From positions 31,526 through 95,525 of the forward strand of contig NZ_FMZA01000014.1 in the NCBI RefSeq assembly GCF_900102685.1: a stretch of 64,000 bases of DNA, in the 5' to 3' direction. The position numbers were made by a program, and so were the translations under genes. Positions 1 through 7,958 of the stretch are shown here, one piece after another; the stretch's first letter is position 1, and each line of letters opens with the position of its first letter. Source of the stretch: Melghirimyces thermohalophilus. Lineage in GTDB: Bacteria > Bacillota > Bacilli > Thermoactinomycetales > DSM-45169. The notes under the pieces were generated by a model. That model was not told where the DNA came from. It ran no database searches and saw nothing but the letters and a program-made list of their open reading frames with translations.

Positions 1-107
1 AACAGATCACTTCGGGAAATCAGGACATCATGCACCTTCTTCAAAAGTCCGGCGATATCCGCCTCATCCTTGATATTATCCGTATACTCAACGATGAAAT
101 GAGGCAT
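1..107 (-). CDS. hpaF: 5-carboxymethyl-2-hydroxymuconate delta-isomerase, N-terminal part (runs off window)
   Basis: The minus strand opens with an ATG at 107 preceded by a strong AAGGAGGG ribosome binding site. The encoded N-terminus begins MPHFIVEYTDNIKDEADI, typical of the HpaF/CHMI branch of the tautomerase fold, in which the proline after the initiator Met is the catalytic base. Only about 35 residues are inside the window. It is the last visible gene of the 4-hydroxyphenylacetate cluster and lies 20 bp downstream of the second hpaG half. The enzyme isomerises 5-carboxymethyl-2-hydroxymuconate during homoprotocatechuate meta-cleavage. The identification rests on the short N-terminus together with the context. 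Confidence 0.8.
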   Translation of the reverse strand, partial: MPHFIVEYTDNIKDEADIAGLLKKVHDVLISRSDL

Positions 108-127
108 CCTTTCCCTCCTTGCGACTT

Positions 128-892
128 TTAAGCCCGTATTGAAAAGTGTTCATCGCCCACGATGGTGTTGACCAACCGTCCGATGCCTTCGATTTCGGTC
201 ACCACTTCATCTCCGACCGCCGTATCCACCGACCCCTTCGGCGTTCCGGTCAAAATCATATCCCCCGGGTTAAGCGTCATAAAACGGCTCAGGTACTCGA
301 TCAAGCGAGGAATACTGAAAATCATATCGCTCGTCGTCCCTTCCTGGGTCAACTCCCCGTTGACATAGGTGCGCAAGGTGAGCTTCATCGGGTCGGGTAC
401 CTCTTTAGCATCGACCAGCCACGGACCGATCGGCGTGCAGGCGTCACGGTTTTTTACTCTTAAATTGGGGCGGTAATAGTTTTCAAGGTAATCTCGGATA
501 GCATAATCGTTGGCCACCGTATATCCGGCCACATAGTCATACGCATCTTTCTCTTTCACATTCCTGGCGGTACGGCCCATGACGACAACCAATTCACATT
601 CATAATGCATAAAGGTGACATCGGCTGGACGACGGGTCTGGGCGCGGTGTCCCACAAAGGTGTTGGGGCCCTTCAAAAAGACAAGCGGCTCCTTAGGTGC
701 GTTGAAGGAAAGCTCCTTGGCGTGATCCGCATAATTTAAACCCAGGGCAAATGCAGTGCGCGGCTCAACCGGAGGCAACCAGACCACCTCATGCTCCTCC
801 ACAAAACGACCGTCATCCAGTTGGATGCTGCCATTCACATCGAAAGCGTCATGGATTGCTCCTCCAAAGGCGACACGCGCTTTTTTCATCAT
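128..892 (-). CDS. hpaG: FAH-family isomerase/decarboxylase, HpaG C-terminal-type subunit
   Basis: This 254-residue protein is a fumarylacetoacetate-hydrolase-family enzyme. Family landmarks are visible: the HYECELVVVMGR acidic metal-binding stretch near residue 96, YTVANDYAIRD near 125, and the TLNPGDMILTGTPKG signature near residue 207. In the 4-hydroxyphenylacetate pathway the HpaG/HpcE halves decarboxylate 5-oxopent-3-ene-1,2,5-tricarboxylate and isomerise 2-hydroxyhepta-2,4-diene-1,7-dioate. In E. coli the two halves are fused; here they are separate genes overlapping by 4 bp (ATGA), so they are probably translationally coupled. The ATG at 892 is followed directly by a second ATG; either could initiate. 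Which half does which step cannot be told from sequence. Confidence 0.87.
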   Translation of the reverse strand: MMKKARVAFGGAIHDAFDVNGSIQLDDGRFVEEHEVVWLPPVEPRTAFALGLNYADHAKELSFNAPKEPLVFLKGPNTFVGHRAQTRRPADVTFMHYECELVVVMGRTARNVKEKDAYDYVAGYTVANDYAIRDYLENYYRPNLRVKNRDACTPIGPWLVDAKEVPDPMKLTLRTYVNGELTQEGTTSDMIFSIPRLIEYLSRFMTLNPGDMILTGTPKGSVDTAVGDEVVTEIEGIGRLVNTIVGDEHFSIRA

Positions 893-1680
893 GCACCCCC
901 TCCCGGCACCCCATCCATCGCATTCACAATGGGATTTTCCAGGATGCCCACCTGATCGATTTCAATCCGGATCCGGTCATCCACCCTCACCAGCGGAGCG
1001 CCTTCCGGCACGCCAACCAACAACGCATCCCCTGGGTTGAGTGTCATAAACTCCGTCACATCGGCGAGCAAGCGTGCCACCGAGCGAATCAGGTTAGTGG
1101 TTGAATTCTCCTGGCGAAGCTCCCCGTTTACATAGACGCGCACGCCCAATGCATCCGGATCCACTACGGCATCACACTGGATCACCCATGGGCCGATCGG
1201 GCAAAAACCGTCACGGGCCTTTTGCTTGACCGCCGGACGATGGAGACGGTCATGGGGGATACTTACATCGTTGACCACTGTGTACCCCGCAACATAATCC
1301 AGGGCATCCGCCTCCTTCACTCGGGTGGCCCTGCGACCGATGACGACCCCCAGAGACGCACCTACCTCCAGTTGGGAAACATCTTCGGGCAGAGGGATCG
1401 GCAGACCATGTCCTGACAATGTGTTTCGCGGTTTGATGTAGAGAACAGGGGCTTTTGGCGGCTCCTGATAAGGGGGCTCATGCACCGCTTCCCCCAGTTC
1501 CGCCAGTCCCCCTCTGTAATTTAACAATGTACCGTAGACCGTTCCTGAGACCGGGGCGCCCAAAGACAGCTTGTTGAGTTCATACCGGGTGCCTTTTGAC
1601 ACGATGATCCCCTCCGACGGATCGACCTCCGCTTCCTCGACGGAGGGCACCCGGTGGAATTTGATCTCTGCCTTGCTCAT
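889..1680 (-). CDS. hpaG: FAH-family isomerase/decarboxylase, HpaG N-terminal-type subunit
   Basis: This 263-residue FAH-family enzyme is the partner of the downstream hpaG half and resembles it closely (for example YTVVNDVSIPHDR and MTLNPGDALLVGVPEG). The start at 1680 (MSKAEIKF) is preferred because GGAGGAG lies 9 bases upstream; a longer reading frame to 1758 would run into hpaC. Together the halves should carry out the decarboxylase/isomerase steps after ring cleavage of homoprotocatechuate. It sits in a tight minus-strand operon, 37 bp after hpaC, and its stop overlaps the next start. The protein is presumably cytosolic and metal-dependent, as known for the family. Confidence 0.86.
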   Translation of the reverse strand: MSKAEIKFHRVPSVEEAEVDPSEGIIVSKGTRYELNKLSLGAPVSGTVYGTLLNYRGGLAELGEAVHEPPYQEPPKAPVLYIKPRNTLSGHGLPIPLPEDVSQLEVGASLGVVIGRRATRVKEADALDYVAGYTVVNDVSIPHDRLHRPAVKQKARDGFCPIGPWVIQCDAVVDPDALGVRVYVNGELRQENSTTNLIRSVARLLADVTEFMTLNPGDALLVGVPEGAPLVRVDDRIRIEIDQVGILENPIVNAMDGVPGGGA

Positions 1681-1717
1681 GCCGCTCCACTCCTCCATAA
1701 TCACCACGTTGTTATTT

Positions 1718-2188
1718 TCAGATGATCTGCTTGGCCAGGGATCCGTACTTGCCCGCAAAAAATGTGAGCGGATCCCCTTCTTTCAAACCGATATCGATCA
1801 CTTCACCGACATATAAGGTGTGATCACCGATGGGATGGGAGCTGTAACCCTTGCAGACAATGGCGGCTAAGGCATCCGGAATCACAGGTACACCCTCGAT
1901 GAAGTCAAAATCGATCCCTTTCTCCGCTTGTTTTTGACCGGCAAAATGCTTGGAAATGTTCTGTTGCTCTTCGGATAAAATGCTCACGGCAAATCGCTCC
2001 GATTCTCTCAACTTCTCATGCATTTGCGCTTTGTGATCGACAGAGACAGTGATCAATTTTGGATTCAGCGAAACGGACATAAAGGCATTGGCCGTCATTC
2101 CGTGCACTTCATCATCTATCTTTGTCGTAATTACGGTAACACCGGTTGTAAAACGGCCCATTGCGTTTCGAAAGAGTCGATCATCCAT
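1718..2188 (-). CDS. hpaC: Flavin reductase component of 4-hydroxyphenylacetate 3-monooxygenase
   Basis: This 156-residue protein has the flavin-reductase-like split-barrel fold: MGRFTTGVTVITT at the N-terminus, TANAFMSVSLNPKL near residue 33, and the C-terminal GDHTLYVGEV stretch near residue 121. HpaC supplies reduced FAD to the oxygenase HpaB using NADH. ATG at 2188 follows AAGGAGG with good spacing. In this cluster hpaC is separated from hpaB by hpaD and by a decayed ORF, unlike the hpaBC pair of enteric bacteria. Its leader contains an inverted repeat. The context makes HpaC the best call, although generic flavin reductases share the fold. Confidence 0.87.
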   Translation of the reverse strand: MDDRLFRNAMGRFTTGVTVITTKIDDEVHGMTANAFMSVSLNPKLITVSVDHKAQMHEKLRESERFAVSILSEEQQNISKHFAGQKQAEKGIDFDFIEGVPVIPDALAAIVCKGYSSHPIGDHTLYVGEVIDIGLKEGDPLTFFAGKYGSLAKQII

Positions 2189-2255
2189 AAAGTTGAACCT
2201 CCTTTATCCATGGTTTTAAACCGAGACGGTCTGAATGGATGCTGCTGATGGATAG

Positions 2256-2338
2256 ACGGGACACTGTTTCCTGTACGGATCCGAATAAGATCAGTTCATC
2301 CTCTTGATCCGCAGAGGAGAAACAGTGTAAAATCCCGT
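2256..2338. promoter_or_regulatory. Inverted repeat in the hpaC leader
   Basis: ACACTGTTTC at 2261-2270 pairs perfectly with GAAACAGTGT at 2319-2328, and ACGGG (2256-2260) with CCCGT (2334-2338), allowing a long stem-loop of about 80 bases upstream of hpaC. There is no U-run, so it does not look like a plain terminator. It could be an operator pair or a leader RNA structure. Confidence 0.4.
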
Positions 2339-2372
2339 GACTCACGTTACTTCCGTCGCTCACTTCCACCTG

Positions 2373-2630
2373 CTATGAACCGGACTTGGGCATCACATAT
2401 GGATCCCGAATCCGGATTTTGATGAAGCCGGCATCCATCTGTTGAACCCCTTCCATATCGATTCGATCATGGTCCCCCAAATCGTTGGGGACCTGATCCA
2501 CTTTTCCGTTAGGAGGCGTTACCCATCGCTTGGTGACCAAAAGTAAAATCAAAACCGACTACCCCACATGCCTGGCGTGAATACCCAGGATGTATTCGTT
2601 TACGAGGCTTTCAAGAGTCACAGCCGGTGA
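2373..2630 (-). pseudogene. Decayed ORF between hpaD and hpaC
   Basis: Directly after the hpaD stop, one minus-strand frame stays open to 2373 except for a single TAG at 2559-2561. The translation reads NEYILGIHARHVG, stop, SVLILLLVTKRWV, then an acidic tail ending in IKIRIRDPYVMPKSGS. The hydrophobic stretch followed by basic residues suggests one membrane segment with a cytosolic tail. There is no good start codon or ribosome binding site. I do not recognise the family. It may be a remnant of a transporter or membrane subunit once part of the hpa operon. Confidence 0.4.
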
Positions 2631-3617
2631 TCAGGTAACAAAGTTGGGTTTCCTCTGCTCCAGGGCCGCCTCGCTCATAGCGACTTCCTGTTCACTGTTG
2701 TTCAATTCGATAAACGGGGTCGCTTCATAAAACCAGCAGTCCGGCGGTTCATGACCCCAGAAGGTGGCGCGGCGCGGATCATCCAGGTCCCACCGGATCG
2801 GTTGAAAGTCGGGATCTCCCGTAAAGTAATCGCCAGTGTACAGCTCCACACGGTTGCCGTCAGGGTCCCGCAGGTAAAGGAAAAAGGCATTGGATAATCC
2901 GTGCCGGCCCGGGCCGCGTTCAATATTGGATGCATAACCGAGAGAAGCGAGCACATCACAGGTGTGAATCACACTCATCGGGTCACTGAGCCAAAAGCCG
3001 ACATGATGGAGTCGAGGGCCTTTCCCGTTCATAAAGGCCACATCGTGAACCGTCGGTTTGCGGTGCAACCAAGCCGCCCAGATGCGCTCATCCTCTGTTT
3101 CCGTATATTCCGAGCATCGGAATCCAAGCTCCTTGATATAAAAATCATGGGCTTTCTCCACATCCGGCACCATACAGTTAAAATGGTCGATCCGTTGCAT
3201 ACGGGAACCTTTGTACAGATCGTATCGCTGCAGCTTGCGCTCCACGGTCTCCATTTGGAAGAAGAATTCAACGGGGATGCCGGAAACATCCTGTACTCGG
3301 AGTGCACGCCCGACTGCATGCTGACTGCCCGCTTCCAACCATTTCGTCGCCAACCCTCTCTCTTCAAAAAAGGCGGCGAGACCTTCCAGATCCGACTCGT
3401 GTGCCACTCGGTAACTGATCACTTCCACCCCGGGACGTGCCGCTTTTTTTAGGACATAACTGTGATGAGAATGTTCTTCCAATCCCCGTAAATAGATCCA
3501 CTCATCGTTCGCTTCCGTTTCAATAAATCCCAGCCCGTCGACATAAAAGTTGCGGGCGGCGTCTAAATCCGAGACACGGACGATCGCTCGAGCCGCGCGA
3601 AGAATGTTAAACCCCAT
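2631..3617 (-). CDS. hpaD: Homoprotocatechuate (3,4-dihydroxyphenylacetate) 2,3-dioxygenase
   Basis: This 328-residue type I extradiol dioxygenase is built of vicinal-oxygen-chelate modules. It resembles the Brevibacterium HPCD branch rather than the LigB-like enteric HpaD. Candidate metal ligands are His145 (QRIDHFNC), His205 (RLHHVGFW) and Glu258 (GNRVELY), with His191 (TVHDVAF) as the likely acid-base residue; the assignment follows spacing in HPCD. It cleaves the ring of homoprotocatechuate to 5-carboxymethyl-2-hydroxymuconate semialdehyde, the substrate of HpaE. The gene follows hpaB by 12 bp, so the two are surely cotranscribed. Residues from about 295 onward form the usual C-terminal lid. 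Confidence 0.92.
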   Translation of the reverse strand: MGFNILRAARAIVRVSDLDAARNFYVDGLGFIETEANDEWIYLRGLEEHSHHSYVLKKAARPGVEVISYRVAHESDLEGLAAFFEERGLATKWLEAGSQHAVGRALRVQDVSGIPVEFFFQMETVERKLQRYDLYKGSRMQRIDHFNCMVPDVEKAHDFYIKELGFRCSEYTETEDERIWAAWLHRKPTVHDVAFMNGKGPRLHHVGFWLSDPMSVIHTCDVLASLGYASNIERGPGRHGLSNAFFLYLRDPDGNRVELYTGDYFTGDPDFQPIRWDLDDPRRATFWGHEPPDCWFYEATPFIELNNSEQEVAMSEAALEQRKPNFVT

Positions 3618-3629
3618 TTTTCCCCCTCC

Positions 3630-5105
3630 TTATGTTTGAATCGTATGATATTTCCATTTCCTAGTATTTTTCAGTAATTCACGCACTTTTGCCTTGTAAG
3701 GCTCTTTATCATATGCGTCAAAATAAGCCATACCCATTTTGATCGGATCACCGAAAAAGTAGTATTCATAATGGGTTTGCCGGCTGCCGAAGGCGCTCAT
3801 GGTCAGATCCCAGGCGAGGCGGAAGAGCTGTACCCGTTCGTAGCCCTCCACATTTTTTCCTTGAGTGGCCCGATGCAGAATCGGTCCAATCTCTTCGTTT
3901 TCAAAGTCGGCTTGAGTGGGAATGCCCATCATTCCCGACGCACCGAGTACGCGAAGGATTTCCGCCATACGCGGGTATACGCGGGGAAACCAATTGCGGG
4001 CAGCATCAAGGGCTGCGAAATCGGGGGTCATCATTCCCCATCGGTCCAATCGAGCATTATGCTCCGCCTTAAACAGATGAGATTTCATCGTCTCCAAAAT
4101 CAACATGATTTCCGTGCCCTTATCTTTGACATGCTGGAACCCATCAATCCCGATTGAATCCATCACACTCAGAACCACACCGAGCAGAAATTCCGTTTTG
4201 GCGATATCCTTGGCTACTACCTGATGTGACATATGAACAACGGCATTGGTTTCCCGGAAGGCGCGATTACAGATCGAGGAATCCTCGAGAACAAAGATAC
4301 GGTCCCAGGGAACGAGCACATGGTCAAATGAGACAATCGCATCTCCTTCCTCAAAACGGGAACTTAAGGGATGATCATATTCATTCTGGCTGTAGGCAAA
4401 AGATTCACGGCTGAAAAACTTTAATCCGGGTGTATTATTGGGAATGGCAAAGGCAAGGGAATAAGGGTCATCTTTTTCGCCGGCCCTTTTTACCGTTGAC
4501 GGAAAGACGATGATCTCATCGGTAATCCCCGCCTGGGTAGCCAGCAGACGGATACCGTCGACGACGACTCCGTCATCGTTTTTTTCCACAACATGGAGGG
4601 CGACGTTGGCATCTTTTTGTTCATGTTGTGCCTTCGCCCGGTTGACTTGCGGGTGAATCAACGTGTGTGTCAAGCTCAGGTCGTTTTCACGGGCGTACTC
4701 CGCATACTTTTTTGCATTCTCTCCAAACATGGGGTCGCCTTCGGCAAAAAACTCATGTGCCGCACCCATCGCCATCACATCGGCGTTCAGGTAATCGGGA
4801 GAGCGCCCCATCAACCCATGGGTGAAACTCTGCCACTCCATCATCGCCTCGCGACGCTGGATCAACTCTTCAATGGTCGTCGGTTGCATAAAGGTTTTAC
4901 CTACCTTATGCCCCGTTGTCGGCGATGAATAGAGCATCTTTTCCGGTTTTTCATACTGCAGGTCATATAATTTGGCCATGGAACCCACCACATTTTTAAA
5001 TGCCGGGTGTTCCGTCACATCGTCCACTCGCTCACCGTGAATATAGACGTTGTTGTTCGCCTTTTTCAAACGTTCGATATATTCTTTCCCCGTCTTCGCA
5101 GGCAT
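3630..5105 (-). CDS. hpaB: 4-hydroxyphenylacetate 3-monooxygenase, oxygenase component
   Basis: This 491-residue protein is full length for the FADH2-dependent HpaB family, which has an acyl-CoA-dehydrogenase-like fold. Recognisable parts are the N-terminal TGKEYIERLKKANNNVYIHGE, the central LSLTHTLIHPQVNR segment, and the C-terminal DLTMSAFGSRQTHYEYYFFG. It hydroxylates 4-hydroxyphenylacetate to homoprotocatechuate with O2 and reduced flavin from HpaC. ATG at 5105 follows GGGGGGACATGTT. It lies 24 bp after hpaE and 12 bp before hpaD in one operon. Family members also act on phenol-like substrates, but the surrounding complete meta-cleavage set points to 4-hydroxyphenylacetate. Confidence 0.93.
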   Translation of the reverse strand: MPAKTGKEYIERLKKANNNVYIHGERVDDVTEHPAFKNVVGSMAKLYDLQYEKPEKMLYSSPTTGHKVGKTFMQPTTIEELIQRREAMMEWQSFTHGLMGRSPDYLNADVMAMGAAHEFFAEGDPMFGENAKKYAEYARENDLSLTHTLIHPQVNRAKAQHEQKDANVALHVVEKNDDGVVVDGIRLLATQAGITDEIIVFPSTVKRAGEKDDPYSLAFAIPNNTPGLKFFSRESFAYSQNEYDHPLSSRFEEGDAIVSFDHVLVPWDRIFVLEDSSICNRAFRETNAVVHMSHQVVAKDIAKTEFLLGVVLSVMDSIGIDGFQHVKDKGTEIMLILETMKSHLFKAEHNARLDRWGMMTPDFAALDAARNWFPRVYPRMAEILRVLGASGMMGIPTQADFENEEIGPILHRATQGKNVEGYERVQLFRLAWDLTMSAFGSRQTHYEYYFFGDPIKMGMAYFDAYDKEPYKAKVRELLKNTRKWKYHTIQT

Positions 5106-5129
5106 AACATGTCCCCCCTTATGTTCGAT

Positions 5130-6650
5130 TCACTTTTTTCCAAACTGAGGAATGCGGTGCTCCCCGAGAGCTACATGGATGATCTGGGTTTCGGTGTAAA
5201 AGTCAAAGGCGTAATGACCTCCCTCTCTTCCAATACCGCTCGCTTTGGAGCCGCCGAAGGGTGTTCGAAGGTCGCGGACGTTTTGTGAGTTGATCCAAAA
5301 CATGCCCGAATCAACCGCTTGCGCTACGCGGTGCGCCCGTTGAATATCCTTGGTCCAGACATAACCGGCAAGTCCGTATTTGACATCATTGGCTACCTCG
5401 ATCACTTCTTCTTCTTCTCTGAAGGTCATCACTGTCAACACCGGACCGAAGATCTCTTCCTGGGCAGCTGTCTTGTCGTTGGTAATGTTTAATATCAGGG
5501 TGGGCGGCACAAAGTTGCCCCGTCGATATGCCTCCGGCACATGGCCGCTCACGATTTCGGCTCCTTCTTCCTTGGCAATCTCCAGGTAACGTTTCACATT
5601 TTCATAGTGTGTCCGATGAATCAGCGGCCCCACCTGAGTGCCTTCGTCCATGGGATCACCGACCACGATGTTTTGGACACGCTCCTTCAATGCTTCAATA
5701 AAACGCTCCTGAATATTCTCATGAATAAACAATCTGGAGTTGGCGGTACAGCGTTCACCATTAAAGGAGAAGATCCCCCAGGTGCAGGCATCCAAGGCAC
5801 GGTCAAAATCTGCATCATCAAAGACGATGATCGGCGACTTACCGCCCAGTTCCATCGAAACCCGTTTCAAGGTGTCGGCGCCGTTTTTGATGATCTCCGA
5901 ACCAGTCGCCGTCTCCCCCGTAAAGGAGATCAACTGGACATCGGGATGAGCCACGAGCGCGGCCCCCGCTGTTTCACCGAAGCCGTGCACCACATTAAAT
6001 ACACCTTCCGGCAGCCCCGCTTGATCGATAATTTCCGCTAGTCGGTTGGCAGTTAGCGGAGACCACTCCGCTGGCTTCAACACCACAGTGTTTCCCGTGG
6101 CGAGCGCCGGTGCGATCTTCCATGTTTCCAACATAAAGGGCGCGTTCCATGGGGTGATGAGCCCGGCCACACCGACCGGCTTATGGATCGTGTAGTTGAG
6201 AAATTCATCATCCACCTGATACGCTTCGCCAACCATGCGGCTGTTGACCATCTCCGCGTAAAAGCGGAAGTTGTGAGCAGCGCGGGCCACCATTTTTTTG
6301 GTTTGGCTGATGGGAAGACCCGTATCATAGGATTCGAGAGGGGCGATCTCCTCGATGTGCTCATCGATGACGTCGGCGATTTTGTGAATGTAAGACAGCC
6401 GCTCGCTCACCTTCATCTTGCCCCAGGGGCCCTGTTGAAAGGCTTCTTTGGCGGCTGCAACCGCCCGGTCGATCTCCGGTTTGTCGCCTTCGGAGACCCG
6501 ATTGATCCTTTCGTTGGTAAAGGGGTTCGTATTTTCGAAGGATTTCTCCGATTCAGCGTCCACAAAGTTTCCGTTGATATAATGCTTGATATCCTTTGTG
6601 TGCTGGCGGATCACCTGATTTCGCATTTCTTCTACCCGTTGTGCCATCAT
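5130..6650 (-). CDS. hpaE: 5-carboxymethyl-2-hydroxymuconate semialdehyde dehydrogenase
   Basis: This 506-residue NAD-dependent aldehyde dehydrogenase carries TPWNAPFMLETWK in the coenzyme region, the Glu motif MELGGKSP and the catalytic Cys in FNGERCTANSR. HpaE oxidises the ring-cleavage semialdehyde to 5-carboxymethyl-2-hydroxymuconate. The frame opens with a GTG inside the ribosome binding site (AGGAGTG), so the adjacent ATG at 6650 or the one at 6647 is the likely start. It heads the hpaE-hpaB-hpaD run. Upstream lies the palindromic element at 6672-6931, so its promoter, or read-through from the DapA-like gene, must pass through that element. Confidence 0.9.
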   Translation of the reverse strand: MMAQRVEEMRNQVIRQHTKDIKHYINGNFVDAESEKSFENTNPFTNERINRVSEGDKPEIDRAVAAAKEAFQQGPWGKMKVSERLSYIHKIADVIDEHIEEIAPLESYDTGLPISQTKKMVARAAHNFRFYAEMVNSRMVGEAYQVDDEFLNYTIHKPVGVAGLITPWNAPFMLETWKIAPALATGNTVVLKPAEWSPLTANRLAEIIDQAGLPEGVFNVVHGFGETAGAALVAHPDVQLISFTGETATGSEIIKNGADTLKRVSMELGGKSPIIVFDDADFDRALDACTWGIFSFNGERCTANSRLFIHENIQERFIEALKERVQNIVVGDPMDEGTQVGPLIHRTHYENVKRYLEIAKEEGAEIVSGHVPEAYRRGNFVPPTLILNITNDKTAAQEEIFGPVLTVMTFREEEEVIEVANDVKYGLAGYVWTKDIQRAHRVAQAVDSGMFWINSQNVRDLRTPFGGSKASGIGREGGHYAFDFYTETQIIHVALGEHRIPQFGKK

Positions 6651-6671
6651 TTTCACTCCTTTTCGAATGTA

Positions 6672-6931
6672 CTAGAAGCGTTGTGATTAATGGCAGGGTC
6701 GATAAGAGAGGAAGCGTTTACCCAAAAGAGCGACTTTGCTGTCCTACCCAGCGGAGAATCAGCATGCAAGGGCGTTTAGGGGCAACTAACATCTTCGAAT
6801 TGACTTCCGTCCCGGCTTTGCCCCTGCCCGAAGCATGATGATTCGGAGCGGACAGTCCAACCTTCTCTGCAGGACAGCAGTCGGAGCGACTTCGGGTAAA
6901 GGCCGCCGCTCATATTTCACAACGCTTCTAG
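6672..6931. repeat. 260-bp fold-back element with 15-bp perfect terminal inverted repeats (MITE-like)
   Basis: CTAGAAGCGTTGTGA at 6672-6686 is exactly repeated in inverted orientation at 6917-6931. Inside, further blocks are inverted copies of each other with gaps: GCTGTCCT, GAATCA(G/T)CATGC and GGGGCAA all occur in the left arm and as reverse complements in the right arm. No coding sequence is visible between. The structure looks like a non-autonomous MITE or a large cruciform. The right end supplies the TAG stop codon of the upstream DapA-like gene. No clear target duplication was found. Confidence 0.6.
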
Positions 6932-7848
6932 ATGCCCGCCTTCACCGTAACCTCGCTATAATTTTTCAACACGTCGCGAATCTCTTCTTGCAGTTCCTTC
7001 GTCGGCAAATCCATCGGCAGGCGCAATGTCGGATTGATTTTTCCGATCATCCCCATGGCTGCTTTCAACGGTGCTGGATTTGTATCCTTAAAGAGAACGT
7101 CATTGAGGGGCATCAGTTCGTAGTGAAGGTCCTGAGCTCGTTTGACATCTCCCTTGAACCAAGCATCGTGCATTTCGGCAACTTTTCCGGGTACGACATT
7201 GGCCGTGGCACAGATCGACCCCGAACCACCGATGGTCAGCATCGGGTAACACAAAAGCTCAATCCCGGAAAACAGAAGAAAATCCCGTCCGCAATTCAAC
7301 AGAACACGGTTGACGTGTTCAAAATCTTTATAGGATTCCTTGACGCCGATGATATTGGGACAATCCTCATTCAATCGGGCGAGGGTTTTCACTTCCATAT
7401 TGACCGCCGTACGACCGGGAATGTTGTAGACGATAAGCGGAATATCTACCGAGTCAGCCACCGTTTTAAAATGTTTGTAGAGGGCATGCTGGGATGGTTT
7501 GTTGTAATAGGGAACAATCACAAGCGCCGCATCAGCCCCGATCTCTTGTGCCTTTTTGGTCAGATAAAGAGTTTCGGCATGGTTGGTTGAACCGGTTCCC
7601 GGAACGAAAGGCACTCGTCCGTTCACTGCTTTTGCAGCGGTGTCCATCACTTGAACCCGTTCGTCCAGGGTCAGCGAACTCGGTTCTCCGGTGGTCCCCG
7701 TCACGGAAATCCCGTGGCTTCCGCTTTCTATGTGCCAGTTGATCAAAGATTCCAAGGTGCTAAAGTCAATGGATCCGCTTTCATCAAAGGGGGTGACAAT
7801 CGGTGCCACCGAACCGCGGAGACGTTGTTTCACTTCTTGGATATTCAA
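6928..7848 (-). CDS. DapA-family pyruvate lyase/aldolase of the hpa cluster
   Basis: This protein of about 306 residues belongs to the dihydrodipicolinate synthase/N-acetylneuraminate lyase family. It has GTTGEPSSL near residue 50, YNIPGRT, and the Schiff-base lysine in GVKESY. Typical members condense or cleave pyruvate adducts. In a 4-hydroxyphenylacetate cluster without a visible HpaI, it could be the final aldolase that releases pyruvate and succinate semialdehyde; this is inference, and a true lysine-pathway DapA is the alternative. The GTG at 7869 gives a longer frame, but GGGAG lies 10 bases before the TTG at 7848, which I prefer. The last codons abut the palindromic element. Confidence 0.75.
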   Translation of the reverse strand: MNIQEVKQRLRGSVAPIVTPFDESGSIDFSTLESLINWHIESGSHGISVTGTTGEPSSLTLDERVQVMDTAAKAVNGRVPFVPGTGSTNHAETLYLTKKAQEIGADAALVIVPYYNKPSQHALYKHFKTVADSVDIPLIVYNIPGRTAVNMEVKTLARLNEDCPNIIGVKESYKDFEHVNRVLLNCGRDFLLFSGIELLCYPMLTIGGSGSICATANVVPGKVAEMHDAWFKGDVKRAQDLHYELMPLNDVLFKDTNPAPLKAAMGMIGKINPTLRLPMDLPTKELQEEIRDVLKNYSEVTVKAGI

Positions 7849-7908
7849 GCCATTCACACTCCCTAGCACGATTTTTTATCTGCCAATTCCAATTTAACAG
7901 ATGATTCG

Positions 7909-7958
7909 TATATATTTGAAATATCTATTTTATTGTCTTTGTATATCAAAAAAATATG
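7909..7958. promoter_or_regulatory. AT-rich operator-like repeats upstream of the DapA-like gene
   Basis: ATATATTTGAAATAT (7910-7924) is a near palindrome. TATATCAAAAAAATATG (7942-7958) closely matches TATATTCAAAAAATATG at 9784-9800 in front of the lysR gene. The shared motif suggests binding sites for the LysR-type regulator in both promoters, or shared promoter elements. Confidence 0.4.

Noticed and set aside
2181..2369. 62-codon frame overlapping the hpaC start
   Set aside because: It covers the leader inverted repeat, has no ribosome binding site and no recognisable protein pattern.
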